64,000 bases of DNA from JAOUEA01 sp038249195 (GTDB taxonomy: Bacteria; Actinomycetota; UBA4738; HRBIN12): contig JBBRWM010000005.1 in NCBI GenBank assembly GCA_038249195.1, positions 124,001-188,000 on the forward strand. Reading direction: 5' to 3'. Made by a program: the position numbers and the translations under genes. Position 1 is the first letter of the stretch. Every line of letters starts with the position of its first letter. A model generated the notes under the pieces. That model did not search any database and was not told the origin of the DNA. It saw nothing but the letters and a program-made list of their open reading frames with translations. Below, one piece after another: positions 1 to 7,185 of the stretch.

Positions 1-1
1 C

Positions 2-1627
2 GTCGCGCACGCCGACGCGTTCGGGCTCGCCGAGGCCTACCGCTTCCTGCGGAGACTCGAACACCGTCTGCAGATCGTGCGAGACCTCCAGACGCACGAT
101 CTGCCGGCGGACGTGCGCGCGCGAACGACGCTCGCTCGCTCGCTCGGCCTGCCCGATGCCGCGGCGTTGCAGAGGGAGTACGAGCGCACCACGGGGACGG
201 TTCGGGGCATCCACGAACGGCTCTTCTACCGGCCGCTGATGGAGGCCTTCGCAGGCCCGACCGCCCCCACCCCCGGGGTGGACCGCGCGGCGACCCAGGA
301 GCTCTTGGCGGGGCTGGGGTTCGCGCACCCCCGGCGCTCGTACGAGGTGCTGCGGCGGCTGGTGGATCCGGTCACGCGGATGGGCAAGGTGCTCGCGCAC
401 GTCTTTCCCGTGATGGCTCCCGCCCTGGCGCTCGCCGCCGATCCCGACGCCGCGCTCGTCCGGCTCGAGCGCGTGACCGAAGCCGTGGGGGAGCGCGACG
501 CCCCCGCGGATGTGCTCGCCGCGGATCCGGGCGCGGCGCGGAGGCTCGCGCACGCCGTGGCCACCAGCGCGTTCGCCACGGACCTGCTGGCGGCCGCGCC
601 CGAGCGGGTGCTGGCGCTCGCCGCCGACGGCGGACCGGCGGCCGACGTTCAGGGGGCACTGGTGGCCACCGTGGCGCGCTACGCCGGCCGGGAGCTTCTG
701 CCGCGCGAGACGGGTGCTGCGCTCTCCGCCGTGGCCGAGCGCGTGGTGCGCGAGGCCGTGAACGCCGCCGCGCCGGACCTTCCGTTCGCGGTGATCGGCA
801 TGGGCAAGCTCGGCGCTCGCGAGCTCAACGTGGCGAGCGACCTCGACGTGATGTTCGTCTACGAGGGTGAGGGGCCCGCGGACCAGCGGCGCGCGATCGA
901 GCTGGCCGAGTCCGTGCTTGCCGGGATCCGCGCCTCGGGGTGGGAGCCCGACGCGGACCTGCGGCCGGAGGGGCGCGGCGGACCGCTCGCTCGCTCCATC
1001 GCGGGGTTCCTGGAGTACTGGCAGCGCTACGCGCAGACCTGGGAGTTCCAGTCGCTCCTGCGGGCTCGCGCGGTGGCGGGCGACCCCGACCTGGGGCGGC
1101 GATTCGAATCGAACGCGTCCGACGTGGCCTACCCGCCGGACGGGATCACGCACGACCGCGTCGCGGAGATCCGCGCCATGCGCGAGCGGATGGAGCTCGA
1201 GCGTGTCAAGCCTCCCGGTGCCGCCGCGTTCCACTTCAAGCTGGGGCACGGTTCGCTCGCGGACGTGCAGTTCGCGGTAGAGCTCTCGCTCATGCGCCAC
1301 GGTGGTGACCACCCTCAGATCCGCACGCGTCGGACCCTGGAGGCGATCGAGCGGTTGGGCGAGGCCGGGCTGCTGGAGGGGAGCGTGGCCCGCGACCTGG
1401 GCGAGGCGTTCGTGTTCCTGTCGGGGGTGAAGAACGCACTCGAGGTCGACCGTCGGCTTCCCGCGGAGGCGCTGCCGCACGCGCCCGGGGCGCAGACCGC
1501 CTTGGCGCGGCGGCTCGGCTACGAGGAGTACCCGCGGCAGAGCTTCCTGGACGACTATCTGCGCATCACGCGTCGGTGCCGGCGCGCGATGGAGCGGGTC
1601 TTCGCGCTGGATGAGCCTAGCTTGTAA
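2..1627 (+). CDS. glnE: Glutamine synthetase adenylyltransferase GlnE, 5'-truncated by the window edge
   Basis: This is the C-terminal half (about 541 residues) of the bifunctional enzyme that adenylylates and deadenylylates glutamine synthetase in response to nitrogen status. The frame is open from base 2, where AYRFLRRLEHRLQ is typical of the inter-domain region, so the start lies outside the window. The second nucleotidyltransferase domain has the signature GMGKLGARELNVASDLD near nt 793-846, with the metal-binding Asp pair. A C-terminal helical region with HFKLGHGSLADVQF follows. Its substrate, GlnA, is encoded 8 kb downstream at 9499-10920 and keeps the target tyrosine. No frameshift is visible in the part present. 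Confidence 0.93.
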   Translation, partial: VAHADAFGLAEAYRFLRRLEHRLQIVRDLQTHDLPADVRARTTLARSLGLPDAAALQREYERTTGTVRGIHERLFYRPLMEAFAGPTAPTPGVDRAATQELLAGLGFAHPRRSYEVLRRLVDPVTRMGKVLAHVFPVMAPALALAADPDAALVRLERVTEAVGERDAPADVLAADPGAARRLAHAVATSAFATDLLAAAPERVLALAADGGPAADVQGALVATVARYAGRELLPRETGAALSAVAERVVREAVNAAAPDLPFAVIGMGKLGARELNVASDLDVMFVYEGEGPADQRRAIELAESVLAGIRASGWEPDADLRPEGRGGPLARSIAGFLEYWQRYAQTWEFQSLLRARAVAGDPDLGRRFESNASDVAYPPDGITHDRVAEIRAMRERMELERVKPPGAAAFHFKLGHGSLADVQFAVELSLMRHGGDHPQIRTRRTLEAIERLGEAGLLEGSVARDLGEAFVFLSGVKNALEVDRRLPAEALPHAPGAQTALARRLGYEEYPRQSFLDDYLRITRRCRRAMERVFALDEPSL

Positions 1628-1650
1628 GGCATCGAGAGCGGGGAGGAACG

Positions 1651-2445
1651 ATGGATGGCACGCCTGCGCGCCGCACGGCGCTGATCACCGGGGCGTCGGG
1701 GGGGCTGGGCGCGGAGTTCGCGCGGCTCTTCGCCGCCGACGGCTTCGACCTGATCCTGGTGGCGCGCAGCGGCGCGGCCATGGAGGAGATCGCGCAGCTG
1801 CAGGAGGGGCGTCACGGCATCTCCGTCACCGTGTTGCCCAAGGACCTGTCCAAGCCGGGCGCGCCGCGCGAGGTGATGGCGAGCGTGCACGAGCGCGGCC
1901 TGCATGTGGACGCGTTGGTGAACAACGCCGGGTTCTCCACCTACGGCCCCTTCGCCGAAACGAACACGGGGACGCTCGCCGACATGCTGGCGGTGAACGT
2001 GGCGGCTCTCACCGAGCTCACGCGGGGCTACGTCCCCGCGATGGTCGAGCGAGGGTGGGGTCGCGTGATGCTCCTGGGGTCCGTGGGCTCGTTCTCGCCG
2101 GCGCCGATGACCGCGGCCTACGCGGCGACGAAGGCGTACGTGCTCTCGCTCGGGCTCGCGCTCGCGGACGAGCTGAAGGGAACCGGCGTGAGCGTGACGA
2201 CGCTCTGCCCCGGCCCCACCGAGACCGGCTTCCAAGCTCGAGCCGAGATGGAGGACTCCGCCTTGATCCAGGGGAAGAAGCTCCCCGCCGCGGGTGACGT
2301 CGCCCAGGCGGGCTACGCCGCCTTGAAGCGCGGGCGCCTCTATCTGGTGACGGGAACGCAGAGCAGGATCTTCGCCTTCGGCACGCGGTTCCTCCCGCGA
2401 ACGGCTGCCGCGGCTATCGCCGGCAGATCCCAGACGCGCGTGTGA
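1651..2445 (+). CDS. Short-chain dehydrogenase/reductase (SDR)
   Basis: A 264-residue classical SDR, a cytosolic NAD(P)-dependent oxidoreductase. The Rossmann glycine motif TGASGGLG lies near residues 14-21, NNAG near 91-94, and the active-site YAATK near 154-158 follows a conserved Ser. The ATG has a GGGGAGG ribosome-binding site. The gene starts 23 bp after glnE and may be co-transcribed with it, but nothing links it to nitrogen control. The substrate cannot be read from the sequence. The 3' end converges on the oxidoreductase at 2461-3423. Confidence 0.88.
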   Translation: MDGTPARRTALITGASGGLGAEFARLFAADGFDLILVARSGAAMEEIAQLQEGRHGISVTVLPKDLSKPGAPREVMASVHERGLHVDALVNNAGFSTYGPFAETNTGTLADMLAVNVAALTELTRGYVPAMVERGWGRVMLLGSVGSFSPAPMTAAYAATKAYVLSLGLALADELKGTGVSVTTLCPGPTETGFQARAEMEDSALIQGKKLPAAGDVAQAGYAALKRGRLYLVTGTQSRIFAFGTRFLPRTAAAAIAGRSQTRV

Positions 2446-2460
2446 GGCCCCCGGCGATGC

Positions 2461-3423
2461 TCAGCCGATGAGTCCCGCCCCGCCAGGACATCTTCCGCCT
2501 CGCGGGCGATGGTGCGCACGATGTCGCCTGCCGGAAGGATCGAGTCGATCAGGCCGGCGCTCTGGCCGCCTACGATCAGGAGCTCCTCCCACCGGTCTTC
2601 GGCCTCGGCGTCTGCGAGCTCCTTCCTGGCCGCGCGTGGATCGGCCCGGACCTCGGCGGCTCGCTCGCAGCCCCTCGGTGAACGCGGTCCGCCGCAAGCG
2701 CATCTGCGTCCCATACCCCAGGGTCCCCGGCTCAGGGACGACGAAGTTGTATGCCTCGAGCTGGATCCACGCCTCCGAGCTCGATGCGACGATCGCCCGT
2801 TTCCAGCCCTCGCTCACCGGCGCCTCCCCCGAGGCAAGGAAGCGGGTGCCGAGGTTCACGCCCGCCGCACCCAGGAGGAGCGCCGCGGCGAGGCCCCGGC
2901 CATCGGCGATCCCACCGGCCGCCACGACCGGCACGGGCGCCACGGCGCCGACGACCTGCGGCACGAGCGCGAGCGTCGCGACGGGACCCCCGTAGCCGCC
3001 CGCCTCCGTTCCCTGGGCCACGATGAGGTCCGCGCCGTGCCCGACGGCGACCCGGGCTTGCTCTTCGGTCGTGACCTGCTGCATGACCAGGCTCCCCGCC
3101 TCGTGCACCCGATCCATGAGGCCCCCTGCGTCGTCGAGCGCGAAGGAGACGAGGGCGGGCGCGGCCTCGAGCGTGATCTCGAAGCAGGCGGCGTCGAGGT
3201 CGGGCACGACGTGATTGACGGCGAACGGTCGATCGGTGGTCTCGCGAAGCGCCGCGAGGTCGCGCCGCAGCTCCTCGGGCGGCCGTTGCCAGGCGCCGAG
3301 ACTGCCGAGCCCGCCGGCGTTCGACACGGCGGCGACGAGCCGCGGCGACGTGAAGACGCTCATGCCTGCCTGGATCACGGGCACGTCGATGCCCAGCAGA
3401 TCCCGGAGTGGCGTGTTCAGCAC
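2461..3423 (-). CDS. Nitronate monooxygenase-like FMN oxidoreductase with an apparent frameshift
   Basis: A TIM-barrel FMN enzyme of the 2-nitropropane dioxygenase/nitronate monooxygenase family, which oxidises alkyl nitronates. The N-terminal 240 residues are good family sequence: PVIQAGMSVFTSPRLVAAVS, GTEAGGYGG, AAGGIADGRG and GTRFLAS. After MRLRRTAFTEGL (about nt 2680) the frame degenerates into Arg-rich sequence and stops at 2461. In the frame one base over, family-like sequence continues (RAAEVRADPRAARKELADAE, then LLIVGGQSAGLIDSILPAGD). That frame ends only at 2340, inside the 3' end of the convergent SDR. A one-base indel around 2660-2690 therefore splits the gene. It is either a recent pseudogene or an assembly error. 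Confidence 0.8.
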   Translation of the reverse strand: MLNTPLRDLLGIDVPVIQAGMSVFTSPRLVAAVSNAGGLGSLGAWQRPPEELRRDLAALRETTDRPFAVNHVVPDLDAACFEITLEAAPALVSFALDDAGGLMDRVHEAGSLVMQQVTTEEQARVAVGHGADLIVAQGTEAGGYGGPVATLALVPQVVGAVAPVPVVAAGGIADGRGLAAALLLGAAGVNLGTRFLASGEAPVSEGWKRAIVASSSEAWIQLEAYNFVVPEPGTLGYGTQMRLRRTAFTEGLRASRRGPGRSTRGQEGARRRRGRRPVGGAPDRRRPERRPDRLDPSGRRHRAHHRPRGGRCPGGAGLIG

Positions 3424-3528
3424 GATGGCCTCCTTCCCGAGGAAGATCGTTGGCGCCGTCGCTCGTTCCTCCTCGTGAGCAGATGATCACCCGGACCGAT
3501 GTCGCGCAACCTCCCCGGTGGGCGGGGT

Positions 3529-3633
3529 CTGTGTTGTGCGATCGTGCGCGATCGGGGCAGCGCAGAGGACATCACGCAGGAGGCGTTCGTCCAGGCGTTC
3601 TCCCGCGGTTGGACGAGCGGGCCGCTCGGGTGA
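3529..3633 (+). pseudogene. Relic of an ECF sigma factor (region 2 fragment)
   Basis: Within the 304-bp gap between the oxidoreductase and mscL, one frame reads IVRDRGSAEDITQEAFVQAF and then SRGW before stopping at 3633. This matches sigma region 2 of ECF factors (typically R-D-x-x-x-A-E-D-x-x-Q-E-A-F). No start codon, no upstream sigma sequence and no region 4 are nearby, so it looks like a short decayed fragment rather than a gene. The rest of the gap shows nothing recognisable. Confidence 0.5.
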
Positions 3634-3727
3634 CCACGCGCGGGCGCGCATCGGCACATGATCTCGGCGTCCATGGGTAACGGTCGCGTAGGGTCGGCTG
3701 CCGACAGCCGCTCAGGGGGAGGCCACC

Positions 3728-4090
3728 GTGCTCAAGGAGTTCAAGGAGTTCGCGCTCAAGGGGAACCTGCTGGACGTGGCGGTGGGCTTGGTCCTGGCGC
3801 TCGCGTTCACGGACGTGGTGAACGCGTTCATCAAGGCCGTGATCCTTCCGTTCATCGCGGCGATCTTCGGCAAGCCAAACTTCGATGCCATCGTGATCCA
3901 CCTCGGCGAAGGGGTCATCGCGATCGGGACGTTCATCACGGCGCTCGTCAACTTCCTGCTCATTGCTTGGGTGCTCTTCCTGATCGTGAAGGCCGCCAAC
4001 CGCCTGCGGACGCCCGCCGAGGACGCGGGTCCCACCGAGGTTGAGCTGCTCACGCAGATCCGCGACTCCCTGGCCGATCGGCCCGCCTGA
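3728..4090 (+). CDS. mscL: Large-conductance mechanosensitive channel MscL
   Basis: A 120-residue inner-membrane homopentameric channel that releases solutes on hypo-osmotic shock. The N-terminal amphipathic segment (LKEFKEFALKGNLLDVAVG) leads into TM1 with the pore-lining small residues (VAVGLVLALAF). A periplasmic loop follows (GKPNFDAIVIHLGEG), then TM2 (FITALVNFLLIAWVLFLIV) and a short charged C-terminal helix. The length is slightly below the usual 130-150. The GTG start at 3728 follows AGGGGGA with good spacing. The gene is monocistronic and converges on dinB. Confidence 0.95.
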   Translation: MLKEFKEFALKGNLLDVAVGLVLALAFTDVVNAFIKAVILPFIAAIFGKPNFDAIVIHLGEGVIAIGTFITALVNFLLIAWVLFLIVKAANRLRTPAEDAGPTEVELLTQIRDSLADRPA

Positions 4091-4128
4091 ACGCGAGGAC
4101 CAAGCACGACATGTTCGGCACCCGCGAC

Positions 4129-5151
4129 CTAGGGATCCGTGAACTCGGCTCGCACGCCGAGGAGACGTACGGGGCGATCGAGCTCGAACCGGCCCAGCGC
4201 CTGGAGGGCGGCATCGGCGATCCGATCGGGATCGCGTGTCGGCTCCGGAAGCTTCAGCTGGTGCGTCGAGATGAAGAAGGACGAGGTCCGCACCTTCACC
4301 GTGATCCGCATCGCAGCACGCCCCTCCGGCAGATCGTGGGCGAGCTCGAGGGCGATACGGCGTGCTTGCCGCTCGATCTCGGTGGGGTCCCGCAGGTCCT
4401 GCTGGAAGGTGCGCTCGTGGCTGCGGCCGCGAGGCACGTAGGGCTCGGCGCTGATCCGTCCGTCGTCCTCGCCGGTCCCGAGCGTGCGGATCCACGGGCC
4501 CGTGTTCGGCCCGAACCGGGCCGCGAGGACGGCGTCGTCGGCGCCGGCAAGCTCGTCCACCGTGTGGATGCCGAGGGCCTGCAGCTTCGCGGCGGTCTTC
4601 TTGCCGATGCCCCACAGCGACTCGACGGGGCGGGGGCCCATCAGCGTCGGCCACTCCTCGCGGGTGAGGCGGAACACACCCCGGGGCTTGGCGAAAGCGC
4701 TGGCGAGCTTGGCCCGGTGCTTGGAGTCGCCGACGCCCACGGAACACCACAGCTCGGTCCGTTCGAGGACGGTTCGCTGCACGTCGGTCGCAAGCGCCTC
4801 GGGGTTGTCGGCCTCGACGGCCATGAACGCCTCGTCCCACCCCAGCACTTGCACGACGCCAGGGAACGACCGCAACGTGGTCATCACCCGGTCGCTGGCC
4901 TCGAGGTAGTGGTCGGCGTCGACGGCCAGGAAGACGCCCTCGGGGCATCGCTTCAGGGCGGTGCGCAGCGGCATGGCTGATCGGACGCCGAACTCGCGCG
5001 CCTCGTAGGAAGCGGTGGACACGACGCCGCGCTTCGTGGGGTCGCCGTCGCCGCCCACGATCACGGGCTTCCCGCGCAGCTCGGGATGCCGTAGCACCTC
5101 GACGGCGGCGATGAACTCGTCCATGTCGACGTGGAAGATCCAGCGGGTCAT
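4129..5151 (-). CDS. dinB: Y-family DNA polymerase IV (DinB)
   Basis: A 340-residue translesion DNA polymerase. The start is set at the ATG at 5151 because MTRWIFHVDMDEF is the conserved palm-domain beginning (catalytic Asp in DMDEF). The longer reading frame upstream is not family sequence. The second acidic motif reads GWDEAF where E. coli DinB has SIDEAF; both carboxylates are kept. The helix-hairpin-helix part (WGIGKKTAAKLQALGIHTV) and the little-finger domain are complete to the end. It lies divergently 55 bp from the glycosylase gene. LexA control cannot be judged; no clear SOS box was seen. Confidence 0.92.
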   Translation of the reverse strand: MTRWIFHVDMDEFIAAVEVLRHPELRGKPVIVGGDGDPTKRGVVSTASYEAREFGVRSAMPLRTALKRCPEGVFLAVDADHYLEASDRVMTTLRSFPGVVQVLGWDEAFMAVEADNPEALATDVQRTVLERTELWCSVGVGDSKHRAKLASAFAKPRGVFRLTREEWPTLMGPRPVESLWGIGKKTAAKLQALGIHTVDELAGADDAVLAARFGPNTGPWIRTLGTGEDDGRISAEPYVPRGRSHERTFQQDLRDPTEIERQARRIALELAHDLPEGRAAMRITVKVRTSSFFISTHQLKLPEPTRDPDRIADAALQALGRFELDRPVRLLGVRAEFTDP

Positions 5152-5206
5152 GGGATCAGTGTGGCCTATCGCCTCGCCGTGGAGCGCGGCGTGCCATCCT
5201 GGTCTC

Positions 5207-5851
5207 GTGAAGGAACCCTCCGTCCCGGCATTCCGACGGAACCTGATGGCGTGGGGGCGCACGAACCGTCGCAGCTTCCCGTGGCGCGAGACCGACGATC
5301 CCTTCCGCGTGCTCGTGGCCGAGGTACTCCTCCAGCGATCACGGGGGAACACCGTCGCCGTGATCTACGAGCGGCTGTTCACTCGGTGGCCTGACCCGGC
5401 GTCGTTGGCGCGGGCGCGGGAGGCGACGATCGCATCGGTCATCCGGCCGCTCGGGTTGGTGCGGAGGGCCAAGAAGCTTCGGGCCCTCGCGGTTGCCGTG
5501 GCGCTCCGAGGAGGGGTGCCTTCGTCGCTCGAGGAGTTGGTCGCACTGCCGGGGGTCGGGCCATACGCGGCGGGAGCGACTCTCGCCGTGGCGTTCGATC
5601 GTCGGGCCCCCGTCGTGGACGGCGTGACGGCTCGCGTGTACCGGCGCTACTTCGGACTTCCTGACCAGGTGCCAGCTTCAACCGATCCCGATCTCTGGTC
5701 CCTCGTCGACACGGTGACACCTGCGAGGTCGGTGCGGGAATGGAACTGGGGCATCCTGGATCTCGCCGCCACCGTGTGCCTGCCCAAGGTGCCCCGGTGC
5801 GGGGATTGCCCCCTCCGGGCCCGTTGTGCCTGGTCACAGACCGTCGTTTGA
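5207..5851 (+). CDS. HhH-GPD [4Fe-4S] DNA glycosylase, MIG/MutY-like, next to a C5-methyltransferase
   Basis: A base-excision DNA glycosylase of 214 residues. The GTG at 5207 is chosen because conserved sequence starts just after it. The helix-hairpin-helix LPGVGPYAAGA (residues 114-124) carries Tyr120, and the catalytic Asp138 sits in VVDGVTARV. Glu39 corresponds to the acidic residue of MutY/MIG. The [4Fe-4S] ligands are Cys191, Cys198, Cys201 and Cys207 in C-x6-C-x2-C-x5-C spacing. The C-terminal oxoG-recognition domain of true MutY is absent. Size, the LLQRS segment and linkage to a C5-methyltransferase resemble MIG.MthI, a T:G mismatch glycosylase that repairs deaminated 5-methylcytosine. 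That role is inferred; a short adenine glycosylase is the alternative. Confidence 0.85.
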   Translation: MKEPSVPAFRRNLMAWGRTNRRSFPWRETDDPFRVLVAEVLLQRSRGNTVAVIYERLFTRWPDPASLARAREATIASVIRPLGLVRRAKKLRALAVAVALRGGVPSSLEELVALPGVGPYAAGATLAVAFDRRAPVVDGVTARVYRRYFGLPDQVPASTDPDLWSLVDTVTPARSVREWNWGILDLAATVCLPKVPRCGDCPLRARCAWSQTVV

Positions 5852-5876
5852 TCGCGTCCGCGCCAGGTGCTAGCAT
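5848..5876 (+). promoter_or_regulatory. Candidate sigma-70-type promoter of the methyltransferase gene
   Basis: TTGATC (5848-5853) and TAGCAT (5871-5876) are separated by exactly 17 bp, each matching four of six consensus positions. Transcription would begin near 5883, giving a leader of about 55 nt before the TTG start at 5938. The -35 element overlaps the stop codon of the glycosylase gene and itself contains GATC. Confidence 0.5.
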
Positions 5877-5885
5877 CGCGGGAGT

Positions 5886-5917
5886 GATCACATGAGTGTG
5901 ATCCTCCCCCGTTGATC
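5886..5917. promoter_or_regulatory. Three GATC sites phased at 14 bp in the methyltransferase leader
   Basis: GATC occurs at 5886, 5900 and 5914, each 14 bp after the last, just downstream of the candidate promoter; a fourth lies in the -35 box (5850). Because the neighbouring nuclease is Sau3AI-like (GATC), these may be methylation-sensitive control sites for the restriction-modification genes (inference). Confidence 0.4.
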
Positions 5918-5937
5918 TCTCTTGGGAGGGGTACACG

Positions 5938-7179
5938 TTGACCGGGAATTGCGACGCGCGGCCGGGGCGCGCCGACAAGAGGGTCGTCGAGCTCTTCGCC
6001 GGCGTGGGTGGGTTCAGGCTCGGTCTCGAGCGGGCTGGCGGATGGAAGACCGTCTGGGCCAATCAGTGGGAGCCGGCCACCAAGATCCAGCACGCAGCCG
6101 ACTGCTACCGATCGCACTGGGACGACGGCACTCTTGTGAACGAGGACATCGGCGAAGTCGTCGAAGATGTGCCCGCCCATGACTTGCTCGTCGCCGGCTT
6201 CCCATGCCAGGACTACTCCGTCGCCAAGACGTTGAAGCAATCTCGCGGGCTCGAGGGCATCAAGGGCGTGCTCTGGTGGAACATCTACGACATCCTCGAG
6301 CGGCGGCGTCCCAGCCACGTCATGCTCGAGAACGTCGACCGACTGCTGAAGTCACCCGTCACCCACAAGGGCCGGGACTTCGCGATCATCCTGTCGTGCT
6401 TCGCGAGCCTCGGATACCGGGTCGAATGGCGCGTCGTGAACGCAGCTGAGTATGGGTTCCCGCAGCGCCGCCGCCGGGTGTTCATCGTCGCCACCCACGA
6501 GCGGGCGCTTACGAAGGGAAAGACGATCGATCCAACGCCGATCATCTTCGATAGCGGAGTCCTCGCGAGGGCCCTCCCGGTTTGGCCGGTAGACGATCTG
6601 GGCGGGGCGTTGGACATTCCGGACATGACGTTGGGCGCGCCCGACGAGGTCACCGCGACATTCAGGTCGGGACACGCTCGGTCGCCATTCAAGAACGCCG
6701 GCGTGATGTGGCGTGGCGGGGTCTGGAGCCGGGCCGTCGTCCCGAATCACGACGACAAGTTTCTGACGCTTGTCGACGTCCTCATCGCGGATGAGGACGT
6801 ACCGGAAGAATTCTTCATCCCTGAAAGCCGCCTGCCGAGATGGCGCTACCTCAAGGGCGCGAAGGCCGAGGAGCGCACGTCGAGCAACGGCCACGGCTAC
6901 CAGTACCAGGAGGGTGCGCTGCCGTTCCCGGACCCTACCGATAAGCCGGCGCGCACGATCCTCACGGGCGAGGGTGGAACCGGTCCTTCCCGGATGAAGC
7001 ACGTGATCCAGGTCGAGGATGGTCGCTACCGCCGACTAACCCCCATCGAGCTGGAACGCCTCAACGGCTTCCCAGACGACTGGACCAAAACCGGGATGTC
7101 CAACGGCAAGCGCGCGTTCATGATGGGCAATGCCTTGGTGGTTGGGCTAATCGAGTCGGTAGGTGCCGCGCTTCGATGA
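5938..7179 (+). CDS. DNA (cytosine-5-)-methyltransferase of a restriction-modification system
   Basis: A 413-residue SAM-dependent C5-cytosine methyltransferase with the canonical motif order: I (ELFAGVGGFRLGLE), IV (GFPCQDYSVA, nucleophilic Cys), VI (ENVDR), VIII (PQRRRRVFIV), IX (RRLTPIELERLNGFPDDW) and X (MGNALVV). The target-recognition stretch lies between VIII and IX. The TTG start follows GGGAGGGG with good spacing. The facing nuclease resembles Sau3AI, so the protected site is probably GATC with methylation on C (inference). The stop is 6 bp from the stop of the convergent endonuclease gene. The island is less GC-rich than its surroundings, in keeping with horizontal transfer. Confidence 0.93.
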   Translation: MTGNCDARPGRADKRVVELFAGVGGFRLGLERAGGWKTVWANQWEPATKIQHAADCYRSHWDDGTLVNEDIGEVVEDVPAHDLLVAGFPCQDYSVAKTLKQSRGLEGIKGVLWWNIYDILERRRPSHVMLENVDRLLKSPVTHKGRDFAIILSCFASLGYRVEWRVVNAAEYGFPQRRRRVFIVATHERALTKGKTIDPTPIIFDSGVLARALPVWPVDDLGGALDIPDMTLGAPDEVTATFRSGHARSPFKNAGVMWRGGVWSRAVVPNHDDKFLTLVDVLIADEDVPEEFFIPESRLPRWRYLKGAKAEERTSSNGHGYQYQEGALPFPDPTDKPARTILTGEGGTGPSRMKHVIQVEDGRYRRLTPIELERLNGFPDDWTKTGMSNGKRAFMMGNALVVGLIESVGAALR

Positions 7180-7185
7180 AGGTGG

